Positions 41,589-52,032 of a stretch of 64,000 nucleotides of DNA are shown piece by piece. The notes beneath the pieces were generated by a model. The model was not told the DNA's origin and did no database searches. It saw only the letters and a program-made list of their open reading frames with translations. A program made the position numbers and the translations under genes. Source of the stretch: Ampelocalamus luodianensis. Taxonomy: Eukaryota; Streptophyta; Magnoliopsida; Poales; Poaceae. Each line of letters starts with the position of its first letter. The first letter of the stretch is position 1. The stretch covers positions 124,001 through 188,000 of the forward strand of contig JAYEVH010000558.1 of the NCBI GenBank assembly GCA_036346255.1. The letters run 5' to 3'.

Positions 41589-41724
41589 CTTTTAATTGAT
41601 TAAATTTGATTTTTAAGGCAACGTTTCGATTAAACACTCGAAAAATTTCTAGAACATAGTCAAAAATTTAATATATCGCCAAATTAAATATTAACATCCC
41701 GATTCTGGGAATCGGGGTGTTACA

Positions 41725-41905
41725 GACCTCCTCCTCAGGACCTCCTCCTTAGGACCTCCTCCGTTGGACCTTCTCCTCAGGACCTCCCCTTACAGTAAGT
41801 CCTCAGGACCTCCTCCTCAGGACCTCCTCCTTAGGACCTCCTCCGTTGGACCTTCTCCAGGTAGTTGTAAAGGGGTGTTCTACAGGTAGTTGTAAAGGGG
41901 TGTTC
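41725..41905. repeat. CCTCCTCAGGACC minisatellite, right part, and 25-bp duplication
   Basis: Continuation of the array of LTR B, then two copies of a 25-bp unit with AGGTAGTTGTAAAGGGGTG (about 41859-41907). The first five bases are the right target duplication of D. Confidence 0.85.
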
Positions 41906-42732
41906 TCATTCTGTGGATATCATGGGGATATGCTCATGATCTTAGGATGATGTGACAATTGGCAATGACGTTGAAGGTTTGCGAAACACGAAGCCGCAAA
42001 GTTCGGGCTGTCAGTCTCAGCGGTCCGACCGCCATGGTGGCGCCTGACCGGCCTGTTTTGGGTCGTTTTTGTTGGTGAGCAGTGGCGGTCCGACCGCCCA
42101 GAGGCGGTCGGACCGCCAGCAGGCGGTTCGACCGGCCAGCACGAGCGGTCGACCGGTCATTAAGTGAAGTTTGATTTTGGAGCCGGGCCAAAAATAGAGG
42201 TGTAGGCAAGAGAGAAGGTTCTACTATTCTTGGTCCCATAATTTTTGGAGTCTCCAAACAAAAGTTCTATTCGCTTGAAATTTCCGAGAGGTTGCGGATT
42301 TGAGTTGAAATTTTGGCTAAGTCCCCGGTGGCGGCCGACCGCCTTCGCTGGCGGATCGATCAGCGATGGCGGCCGACCGCCAAGGGTGGCATCGACCGGT
42401 TTTCACTTAACTCGTCGGCCCGTGGCGCGATGGTTGCTTGTTAGGTCAATCTCATGGGTTTGATTGCATATGTGTTGCATGATGCATGTTTTGACTAACG
42501 GGTCAAGTTGTGAAGAACTTGTTCCCGGTTTCGTTTGCTTGTCTATTGTTGTGCATGTTGCTTGGTGGTCAACGACGGTCAACGGCGAGGATGATCGGAC
42601 TAGGCTTGGAGAGCCGAGGTTCGTAACGATCGACGATGCCGTGAAGTCATTGACTCAAGTATGGTGCAAGATGGACAAAGGTGACCAAACGCGATTCGTG
42701 CGATCGTTGGACAAGCGGCGGGGGTCGGTCTT
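41906..42732 (+). other. rest of LTR B or its flank, with GCGGTCCGACCGC palindromes
   Basis: No coding motif. Between 42010 and 42150 there are several GGCGGTCGGACCGCC-like palindromes and CGACCGGTC variants, with further ones near 42330-42400. I could not find the LTR end before the copia insertion at about 42733. Confidence 0.5.
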
Positions 42733-43225
42733 CGTTGGAGATATGCCCTCGAGGCAATCATATTGATGATGATATTTCATTGTATCCATGATTTAATAAA
42801 TGTTCCTTGAATATTGCCTTTGTGTTGATTAACAAGTATGTGACTTGTTTGTGAAACTCTTTACTTGTATGGTTATTCTAAAGTTGTCCCTAGTCGGAGT
42901 TCATGTGAGGACACACGTGAATGATTGATTAGCACATGTATCGTTGATGACCATGTTTCACAGTCATAGACATGGAGATGTCAAACCAATAATGTGGACA
43001 CATGTTTAGAACATGGGGTTGGACCGACCCAAACATGAGACATAGTAATTATTCTCATGGTTCTCTACACAATGTGTACGCCTTGTCCTTAGACCCGAGA
43101 TTGTTGCATGTACTTGAGATGTGAATCGACCTACTTAGGGGTCACAAACGCTACTCGTGAATCGGGTAGTTATAAAGGTAGCTTTCGGGTTTGTCATGAA
43201 GCATGCTTTGCGAGGCATGGTCGGT
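42733..43225 (+). repeat. 5' LTR of copia element E, left part
   Basis: It starts (T)CGTTGGAGATATGCC and matches 61305 onward base for base over long stretches. It resembles the Angela/BARE LTR start TGTTGGAAATATGCCC; the CGTTGG may be a misread CTGTTGG. It is interrupted by element C at 43226 and resumes at 55229. Confidence 0.88.
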
Positions 43226-43473
43226 TGTCGGGACCTGCATTACGATTCTCGAACCTCTCGTATACCGCACTAGTCCGAGATCACGCTAGCGCATTACGGG
43301 GTTAACACAGGTAAATATCGATCCACACAAGCGATAATTAAAGTAAACGATTAGTTTGAATAACAAATAAGGGTTTTGACCTTATGGTCGAGTTTACACT
43401 TATTAAGCCACGCAGGCTAACAGAGAAATAAAGCAAAGAATGAACGGAAAACTCCAGCGTAGATCCCACCAAT

Positions 43474-44829
43474 TCACCACAGGGCAACCAACTGGGATCC
43501 GGACCTTAACGAACGATCGCCTTCAACGAACTCCTCCTCGAAAGCAGGCGTAGACTCCTCCACTTCAGAGGTTTGGGCGCAAGTTTTACAACAAGCGTGA
43601 GTACACAACCGCACTCGCAAATCATACCACGTAATGCAATGTATAGATGCGAGCTTATTCCAAATAAAAGGCTTCTGTGGTTCTTTTGCATAAAAGCAAC
43701 ATTTGCAATTGAATACGAATAATAGATTGAAAGCATAATTCAAAACAAATAGACAATAATAATTTAACAGTTATTTTCACAAAGACACACAACTAAACAG
43801 ATTATTTCACATAGCCATATGATTGAGATCACACACTCCCATTCCCACGCTTTATGAAAACTACCCTTATGTGAAATCACCGAGCATGTCCATGATCATG
43901 ACGCGCTATTCGAATAGTTTGTTTAACACTCTGCAGAGGTTGTACACTTTACCCACACGATATAACCGGTGTAGCTAGCACCAATCATAACAAAACAGTT
44001 CGGAAACTTCATCTCCAACATTGACATTCCCACAGTGCTTACAAACCGTTATACATATCACATAGCCCATGCATAACACACACCGCTGGACGAGGACGAC
44101 GAATCCTCCCGTGATGCAACCACCAAGTAGTCACACCTCCACCCTATCACAAAGCCTAACCTACCACCGAACATCAATGCCGAGAATCCATAACTTACTA
44201 AGTTAGGCCCGCCCCATACCTGCATGTGGTCGCATAAGAAGGCTCGCCAATGGCGCACAAAGTTAAGTCCTTAATTGACCAAGGCAAGACTTCCATTTTC
44301 TATCTAAGCCACACAGATTATCAAACCCGTCACATAGTCCACCATGTCACACAGTTTCCACCACTTGCCTCAGTCTAAATCCTTTACCACCCAGTTGGTT
44401 TTAGTGCAACACATGCCATCCACAAAGTAATAGCACACAGTACACACAGTTTTATCACATAGTTCCATAATCACTTAGTCAAATTTATAATTGCAACTCA
44501 GGTGATGATGATGACTCGTTGCATGGCTAAGCAATTATACTCGCGTCTAACCAACCCACGTTGGTGTTACAATATTACCAACTCATAACCAATCTAGGGT
44601 GACAAGGATATATGACATACAAGGCCAAGGTATGACAACAATTTGGATAATAACTATGCCCAAAGCATTTAAATAAATAATTAAACTATAATGCAATAAT
44701 TTAACACAAAGTAATTTGAAAACTGGGTTCAAGATGATCAAAGGTATGACTTGCCTTGGAAAAGGTCTATGTACTGATCTTGGTCTTGGGGTGCTCCTTC
44801 TTCCACAAAATTCCCCGACGAATCGACGT
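43474..44829 (-). CDS. LTR-embedded acidic ORF, exons 2 and 3 (C, 3' LTR)
   Basis: Exon 2 (44755-44829, 75 nt) encodes VDSSGNFVEEGAPQDQDQ and IDLFQ and ends at CCAAG/GCAAGT. The last exon (43562-43474) follows CTGAAG and encodes EESTPAFEEEFVEGD and further residues to a stop. The join is in frame. The acceptor CTGAAG is poor compared with CTACAG in the Y copy of element A and could be a misread. Confidence 0.45.
43885..43958 (+). other. conserved palindromic core (C, 3' LTR)
   Basis: GTCCATGATCATGAC, GCTATTCGAATAG, CTCTGCAGAG, TTGTACACTTTACCCAC. The hairpin is altered compared with the Y copy of element A. Confidence 0.75.
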
Positions 44830-45690
44830 CTACTGCAAACGAGACACAAACAAACAAAACAAATAAATAACAGAGGCAAAACAAACTCCAAAAATTAAAT
44901 AAAAATCTCAGATAAATAGATCTTGAATTTAGACAAATTTAGAAATTTGAATGGGCTCAATCGAGTTAGGATGCAAAAGTTATGAGCTTTGGAAGATTGG
45001 AAATCTAAAAGAAACCCTAATTTGGATTTTTCGAATTTCCAATTATTTCAATGTAAAAATCGGATTATTGCGCAACGACGCCAAGGAATTTCGGAAAAAG
45101 AAATAATAAAAGAAATCTCGACATGTGGGACCCCATGTCGAGGCTAGGCTCACGATGGACTAGGTCCACCGAGCCTCGGGACTCGGGTCCGTAGATCGCC
45201 GCGCGGCGCGCTGCGTGGACGCCGACGGCTCCACGCGCGACACGAGGGCATTGTGGCGCCGACGCGCGCCGAGATGGCGGCGAGGTGGCATGCCACGCCG
45301 ACCCGACGACGGCGGCGCTCGGGACCGACGGTCTTGGCGACGGCGGCGCCACGGCCGGCGACGGATGGCACCGGAGGTAGAGGGCGAGACGGATTACACC
45401 GTGTGCTCACCGTGCACGGGACGCTCGTGGCGGCCGCGACGAGCGAAGAGCGCGAGGAGGTACGGCTCAACGGCGACGGCTGAGGGGTCCTCCGGCGAAG
45501 ATGAGGGCGCTGAGATGCGCGACGCGCGATCCCGATGGTGGCCTCCAACGCGACGGGAGGATCAAACGGCGGCGGCGCGACGAACTCTTCGCCGGCGGCC
45601 AAGACGACGACGGCGCCGACGCTTGGCGCGCCGGTGGCGCGCTAGGGTTTTCGGGCGCGGCTCGGAGTGCGGGATGCGAGGATCTCGGGG

Positions 45691-45700
45691 CTTTAAATAG
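45691..45700 (-). promoter_or_regulatory. TATA-like box, 3' LTR of element C
   Basis: CTATTTAAAG inside the palindrome CTCGGGGC...GCCCCGAG. The partner LTR has the same at 54509-54518. Confidence 0.6.
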
Positions 45701-46422
45701 CCCCGAGAGGCGAGTCCATGACGGACACGGCGCGGCGGCGACAAAGTCGGGAGGACGGAGGAGTCCGCCTCGGAGACGACGGTGACGTGGCGGTCGGGAC
45801 CCACCACCGATCGACGGCGCCGGGGCGCGGCGGTGCGTGAAGCGACACGGCCACGAAACGGACTCAAAATCTGACCGTCCCTCCAAGATCCAACGGTCCA
45901 AAATCAATAGGACATTCGGACAACTCCGGTTGCCTTGCGCGCATCTAGCCGTTCATCCTTGATCGGACGGTGGAGGATGATCGGGCGCTGGAGAGAGATA
46001 GAGGGGGCGGCATGCGGGGCCCGCATGTCGTGGAGATGCCACATGGCGAGCTGGGCTTGCCAGCGCGGAGATGGGCCAAGATGAATAAGAGATGGGCCGG
46101 AGGCGGGAAATTCGGCCCGAGACTATTTCTGAGATTATTAATAGGTTTTCTATTTTAGAAAATACCAGAAATTCAAATAGGCAATAGAAAATAGCAAATG
46201 AACTCTAAAAATTCTAGAAAAGTCTAGAAAATATATCTGAGCACATAGAACCCAAATAAAATAGTTTTGACTAATGTTCATGTTGGGATTATTCACATTA
46301 AATGTTTTTGATTGTAAAGTCCAATATTAAGCTTTTGAAATTAAATTCAAATAAATCCAAATGGTGAATTTTTCCCGCTAACTATTCAAAGGATTTTTAA
46401 GGCTCAAAATTGGGATGTTACA

Positions 46423-47640
46423 AACCTCCTCTTAAAGGAATCTCGACCCTAGATTCAAAGCTAGCTAGAGAAAAGGCTAGGGAACTCGGCCGACTCTTCT
46501 TCACGCTCCCACGCCGCTTCTCCTTCGAGTGGTTGCTCCACCGACCTTGCAAAACGGACGGTCTTGCTTTTCGTGAGCGCCCGCGACATCCAAAATCTTG
46601 ACCGGCTGCTCCTTGTAGGTAAGATCCTCCTTTGATCAATTGATTCTAGCGGGCTTGCTCTTCCGCACACGAAGACACTTCTTCAATGCGAGACATGAAA
46701 GACATCATGCACTCGCTAACGATCGCGTAGCTCCAACTGTAAGCAACTTCTCCACGGCGTTCCAAAATCTTGAACGGACCAACATACCTAGGGCAAGCTT
46801 CCTTTGGCATGAAACCTTTGACGCCTCGAGCGGAGTCACACGAAGATAAACGAAATCCTCGGGTTCAAAATCGAGATCTCGACGACGATTATCGCATAGC
46901 TTTTCACCGCTCGACGAGCTATCTTCAATCTTTTCTTATCATGGCCACTTGCTCTTCTCGCTTCGAATAATGTCCGACCGAAACTGATCGCTCAAATTGC
47001 TTCACCAATTCAACGGGTTCTACAGCACGCAGCATGAGCTTCAAATGGTGACATTTGTAGATCGCCCGATAATCGTTGTTGTATGAAAACTCGCATACGG
47101 CAAACTTTTATCCCATCGGTAGCATTTGCTAGAGCACAAGCTCTCAAGATATCCTCCAATATCCGATTGACTCTTTCACCGCCCATCCGTCTGCGTGGAT
47201 GATACGCAGATCAAATTCAGATGGGTACCAATGCCTCATGCAAGCTTTGCCAAAAACGAGGTGAACCGAGATCCTCGATCCGATACTATCTTTTGGGCAC
47301 ACCATGCAAACCGACAATCCTTGCCATGTACAATTCCGCAAGGCGATCTCCGAGTACGTGGTTTTGATCGGCAGAAATGGGCGACCTTGGTTAGACGATC
47401 GACTATTACCTGATCGAATCGTAACCCGATTGGGTCTTGGGTAAACCGGTGATAAAATCCATCCCGATTTCCTCCCACTTCCATTCCGAATCTTCGGTTC
47501 GTTGCAAAGAAACCTGCTGGTCTCGTGTTCTCGCTTCACTCTCGGCGTGTGTCGCACAAGGCAACGAACTCGCGACTTCTCGCTTCAAATTTGGCCACCA
47601 AAATTTAGTCTTAACATCCCGGTACATTTTGGTACTTCCA
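46423..47640 (-). pseudogene. polypurine tract, integrase and chromodomain-like tail (element C)
   Basis: The polypurine tract (46423-46440) reads TTTAAGAGGAGGTTTG before the LTR. Upstream in minus sense come WSNHSKE (tail), VSDRGSRFTS, VDRLTKVAHF, WKWEEIGMDFITGLPKTQSG and FWWPNLKREVAS, that is the integrase zinc region and catalytic core in order. The frame shifts about every 50-100 codons. The insert is same-family to element A, but with a different nucleotide sequence. Confidence 0.85.
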
Positions 47641-48480
47641 GGTGAATTGAATACTTTGAGTCATGGGCTTCCTTTAAGATTAATCGTCTCGCACCATCGA
47701 TATCGGTACACAGATACGACCATTAATCCAGTATGTCTTGATCATCCTTGGTGAAATCTTTGAATTTTCCTACGCCATTTTGAGCTTGATATCCGACAAC
47801 ACAGGTCCTTTGGTTGTGCTTCACGAATCGCTTCTCCAGTAGATCAGACCTCCAAATCGGCTACAAATCCCTTTGACACAACTTCTAGCTTTAGCTTCAA
47901 ATTCTTCATAAAGTTCTCGCAACTTCCTTTACTTCCAAATCATTGCAAGAATCTTACGACTCAAGGCATCTGCAACTACATTGGCTTTTCCGGATGGTAG
48001 TGGATCCCAAGATTATAATCCTTGATCAATTCTAACCATCTTCTCGTCTCATGTTCAGATCCGATCGAGTAAAGATGTACTTGACTCTTATGATCTCAGA
48101 TAGACTTCACAAATGACATCGATGAGGTAATGACGCCAAATCTTTAAAGCATGCACTACTGGCGGCTAATTCCGCATCATGAGTAGGTAATTCTCTTCGT
48201 GAGGTCTCAATTGCCTTGATGCATAAGTTTACGCTCTTCCTTCTTGCATCAGACACATCCTAATCCTTGACGCTAAGCATCACAATAGATATCAAATCCT
48301 TGCGAATATCCGCAAAATCGATCGGGTGAAGTCAAACGCTTCTTCGCTTCTTGGAAACTTTCTTCACAGCCGGAGTCCAAGTGAACTTTTCTCCTTCTTC
48401 AACAATTGCGTAAGGGCTTAGCAATTGATGAGAATCCTTCGATGAAACGGCGTAATAACTCGCCATTCCCAAGAAATCGC
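47641..48480 (-). pseudogene. RNase H region (element C)
   Basis: Colinear with 13350-14160 of element A. Recognisable minus-strand pieces include QLRPHEENY/THDAEL-like and AVVHALKIW-like stretches near 48140-48230 and the ALSRK-like end near 47960. No continuous frame is left. Confidence 0.7.
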
Positions 48481-49140
48481 GATCGAAGTCACGGTCTTGG
48501 GCTGCTCCCAATGTAGCATCGCTTAACTTTACCGGTCAATCGCTACTCCTTCTTGCTGTCATAACATGACCAAGGAAATCCACTTCCTTCTTCCAAAATC
48601 GCACTTATCGAACTTGGCATACAACCGATGCTCTCTCGAGTTTCTCCAATATTGTTCTTAAATGTTCTGCGTGTTCTTCCTCCGACTTGGAGTACACCGA
48701 ATATCATCAATGAACACAACTACGAACTTGTCCAAATATTCCATGAATACTTTATTCATCATGTTCATGAAATAGGCAGGGCATTAGTCGCACGGACAAA
48801 GGACATGACTACGAACTCATAATGTCCATACCGCGTTGAGAAAGCGGTCTTCTGATATCCTTAGGACAAATTTTTAGCCGGTGGTAACCTGATCGCAGAT
48901 CGATCTTCGAGAATAATCCGGCTCCTTTCATCTGATCAAACAGATCATCTATCCGGGGTAGTGGGTACTTGTTCTTGATGGTAACCTCGTTGAGAGAACG
49001 GTAATCAATACACATCCTCATACTTCCATCCTTCTTCTTGACAAACAACACCGGCGCTCCCCACGGCGATTTAACTAGGTCTCACGAAACCTTTCTCAAG
49101 AAGGTCTTCTATCTGCTTTCTTCATCTCTACCAATTCATC
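48481..49140 (-). pseudogene. reverse transcriptase (element C)
   Basis: The clearest block (48809-49051) reads FVKKKDGSMRMCIDYRSLNE, NKYPLPRIDDLFDQMKGA and FSKIDLRSGYH. The catalytic box FVVVFIDDI lies near 48700. Frameshifts separate the blocks. Confidence 0.88.
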
Positions 49141-49680
49141 GGTGGCATCCGATAAGGTCTCTTTGAAATTGGTGCTGTCCCTGGTACTAGGTCGATGACA
49201 AACTCAATGTCACGATCCGGTGGCATTCCTGGTAATTCTTCCGGAAACACATCTGGATATTCACTGACCATCGGTACTTCTTCTAAGGCAAGGGTCTTGA
49301 TCGCTTACTAGCAAATGTCCATCACGAACCGAGGTGGCTAGAAACTCTACCTTGTTTCCTTTGGCGCCCTCGATTGTTACGCTCTCGCCACAATCTAGCA
49401 CTGCTTTGTGCTTGGATAACCAATCCATGCCAAGAATGACATCTAGGGTTTGGGTGTCTAGAACAATTAGGTTGGCTAGAAACTCAACTCAGACTATGAG
49501 TAACTTAGCTCCTAAGCATCCCACTCTAGTACTTAGCTCGCTTCCAGCGATCGGACTAACAGAGTATGCTTAAGTTGCATAACTTCCAATTTATTTTTGG
49601 TTGCAAACATTCCGTAAACAAATGAATGCTAAGCTCCGTAATCAAACAAAAGCGATGCAGTATCGAAAGTTAACGTAAAC
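49141..49680 (-). pseudogene. aspartic protease and linker to RT (element C)
   Basis: Colinear with 19830-20420 of element A. Minus-strand remnants of the ILGMDWL stretch (about 49410-49440) and of the ISKRPYRMPP-like linker (about 49145-49170) are visible. The DSGA site near 49640 is blurred. Confidence 0.7.
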
Positions 49681-49812
49681 TTACCCAAAGACGACGTCCG
49701 TGATTCTGGGCTCCTTCCGGGGTGACGTGGTTGACACGCCTCCGATCACGCATCGTGGTGCTCCCGCTTGACCGCAACTTAAGCTCCTTGGTTGATGCCC
49801 GTGTCTGGCGTC

Positions 49813-50760
49813 TTAGATGGAGTAGCTCCAAGGTTGAAACGCATCGAGTGATTGTTCCTTTGCGACATCGTTGGCAAAATGTCCGGCCGACGACAGCGTA
49901 ATGCACCTTTGGCACGCTCGTTGCTTCTCGGATTGGGGTTGACAGTGCAGGTTGCGGAAGTTCGGCACTGGACGGGTGTTGAGGTTGGTGCGTGTGCTCA
50001 ACGAAGTTTGGGGTGGAAACTCGCTGAACTGTGGCCGCACTATTCTTGCTCTCTGCTGTGATTGATGGTTCCCTTGCCGAGCCATCCGACGCTACTGCTA
50101 TCCTCTAACTCCTTGCGCTTGTCCTCTAGAACAAAGGCTTTATTGACCAATTCTTGGAAATCGTGGAAAGTATGGGCAATTAGACCGACTTGCGACCAGT
50201 TGTTCACCCTTCAAGAAGCGACTCGCGAGCCTTATCTGTGGCTACATCTTCCGCGATAGCGAGCTAGCCGAGAGAACTTGTTGAGGTAGTCGACATCGAC
50301 ATAGCTCCTGCTTGAGAGCGCGAACTCATCCTTCTTCGGATCGATAATCCCCTGCGCACGTGATAACGCGGAATGCGCAGAAAATTCCTCGTGTGATATC
50401 CCGTGGCGCCTCATGGGCGGCACAGAAGTTCTCCCACCATTCAAAGAATGTGCCTTCCATCCGTGAGTGGCATACGTAACCTTTTCACGACACGACCGGG
50501 TGATCGCACTTTCTTCGATAACCCCGAGCCAATCATCGCTTCCACTCGAGAGACGTGTCAGAAAATGTGGGTGGACGAGTCCTCGCGAATTTCGCAAGTT
50601 TGGATGGTCCATGGTGACCATGAGCACCGGGCTCCATGTCGGGTGATTGTGGTTGTTGTTGTTCGTTGTGCATGGCTTGCATCCGAGTCATCATGGTATT
50701 CATCACCAGTCGGCTGCCATGAAAGCTCCAAAGTTTTGCAAGTCAATTGGGGTGCTTGAG
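49813..50760 (-). pseudogene. gag (element C)
   Basis: Capsid-like pieces: VHPHFLTRLSSGSDDWLGVIEE, REKVTYATH, IIDPKKDEF and YLNKFSRLARY, then a damaged zinc knuckle (CQRC...GHFAND) near 49860-49960. This gag retains the N-terminal half that element A lacks, and its capsid differs from that of A, which shows the two belong to different subfamilies there. Confidence 0.82.
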
Positions 50761-51164
50761 GCGGAATCGCCTCCGCACTGGTTGCTCATTGCCTCCTCGT
50801 GTCGGGTACCGAACCACTTGCAAGCAATCGACGAGTTTGAACCATCCGCGAAGCTCCATGGGTTAGATAAGGTAGCAAGCACGAGATGAGTTAAGAACTA
50901 GCAGGGGTAGGTTAAACCCAACAAAACACGAGATCAAGAAACTCAAATGAAATACCTTATTAATAAGGGTCTTAGCATGGTCGCAACAAATGCCTAAGGG
51001 CCTTTGCGACTCATACTCGCACACAAAAAGGAACAACGACCTAAGCACACAAAACTACCGCCTAAAGGGCGACTTACTAAATCAAATCGCTAAACTCAAA
51101 AATCAAGCCTAAACGAACTACTCAAAAGCCTCCACAAATCGCGCGACGCCCCGACTACAGACTC

Positions 51165-51785
51165 TTAAGTGAGCGGCATCTTGGCAACCGATCCTCGATG
51201 CCTCGAATCGTGCAGCAGAACAGCGCTCTCGGTGCAACCGCTCCGCTGCTCCTCCGCTCGCATTTTCTTCGGCTCAACCGCCTTCTTCGGATCTTCTTGA
51301 GTCCTCCTGGTCTTCTTCTTCTTGGGAACTTGGTCGAGGATCTCTTGCAGAGTGGCGACCTTCTCTTCACTCTCGCAAGGCTTCGAGACATGATCCAACT
51401 CCGTGATGGTTCTCTCCAAGGTTTCTCCCGGGCGCCACAACCGGCGAGGTGCACGATCAGAAGCGTTGCTCTCCTTACGTGGACGGGCAGCGTGCCGGCA
51501 AGTCCACAGTGCAGCTTCTGGGTGGTAACGGAAGACGGTGTCCGTAGCTCCCGTGCGAGATGTTGCGTATACGTAGCATGGCCAAGCGCGACGACTCTGG
51601 ATACCTTCCACCAAGTGATCTTCCTCACGAGACGTCGAAGGTTGGCTCGCCTTGTCGCTCCTCCCGGCGATCGTCAGCGACAAATCACTCCACGGTTTTG
51701 TCCATTCGCCCGGGCTTGTTGCCGACGACATGCGGACGCATCAAAACCTCCAAGAACCCGAGCAACTTCCAAAGCTCGCGCATAA
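51165..51785 (-). pseudogene. extra ORF upstream of gag (element C)
   Basis: Homologue of the 178-residue ORF at 21731-22267, with SDKASQPS, TLERTITELDHVSK and SEEKVATLQEILDQ in two frames. After the coiled coil this copy reads into a basic KKKKTRRTQEDPKK stretch. Frameshifts are likely in part technical. Confidence 0.65.
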
Positions 51786-52016
51786 CCTCCCCGACGCCAC
51801 CATAGCTCAAGACGAGGCATCCGTCAAGACAGCGAGCAACAGGTAAGAGCAACTTTAAAACAGCGGGAGAGAAGACATTATAGCAATAGTTGAGGCGAGA
51901 GAGATATGAGAAAAGTTAAGCAATCAATTAACTTTGCAAGTTAATTTTTCCTTTAGAAAATAATTTGGACACTCTAAAACGGCCAATCTAACTAAGGTCA
52001 AGACTTACAACAAGAT

Positions 52017-52028
52017 GGCTCGATACCA
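52017..52028 (-). other. primer-binding site of element C (altered)
   Basis: Plus strand GGCTCGATACCA where A and Z read GGCTCTGATACCA. The CTG-to-CG change is typical of the artefact seen across this part. Confidence 0.8.
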
Positions 52029-52032
52029 CCTC

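Larger units (their letters stand above)
36135..41724 (-). mobile_element. solo LTR D (gypsy), 5590 bp
   Basis: It begins TGTGGGGACCC and ends CGGGGTGTTACA, with GACCT on both sides. No primer site, polypurine tract, gag or pol is found. It carries the same architecture as X, Y and Z LTRs: last exon 36639-36700, core 37063-37133, exon 2 37980-38042. Then follow an AT-rich intron-like stretch (38.1-39.65 kb), a GC-rich block (39.7-40.65 kb), a purine-rich stretch (40.74-41.25 kb) and a short TA run (41571-41588). The 341-residue frame at 39716-40741 is antisense to the LTR, Ala/Pro/Arg/Cys-rich, and overlapped by others on both strands. Confidence 0.9.
43226..46422 (-). repeat. 3' LTR of element C
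   Basis: TGTCGGGACC to GGGATGTTACA. TATA-like CTATTTAAAG at 45691-45700 sits within a longer GGGGC/GCCCC palindrome, TTGCGCAATAA at 45065-45075, core at 43885-43958. The GC-rich block 45.15-45.85 kb has open frames on both strands that I do not accept. Confidence 0.92.

Noticed and set aside
45150..45907. Several frames of 94-161 residues in the GC-rich block of the element C LTR
   Set aside because: They overlap on both strands and are not preserved in the partner LTR at 53.9-54.7 kb.
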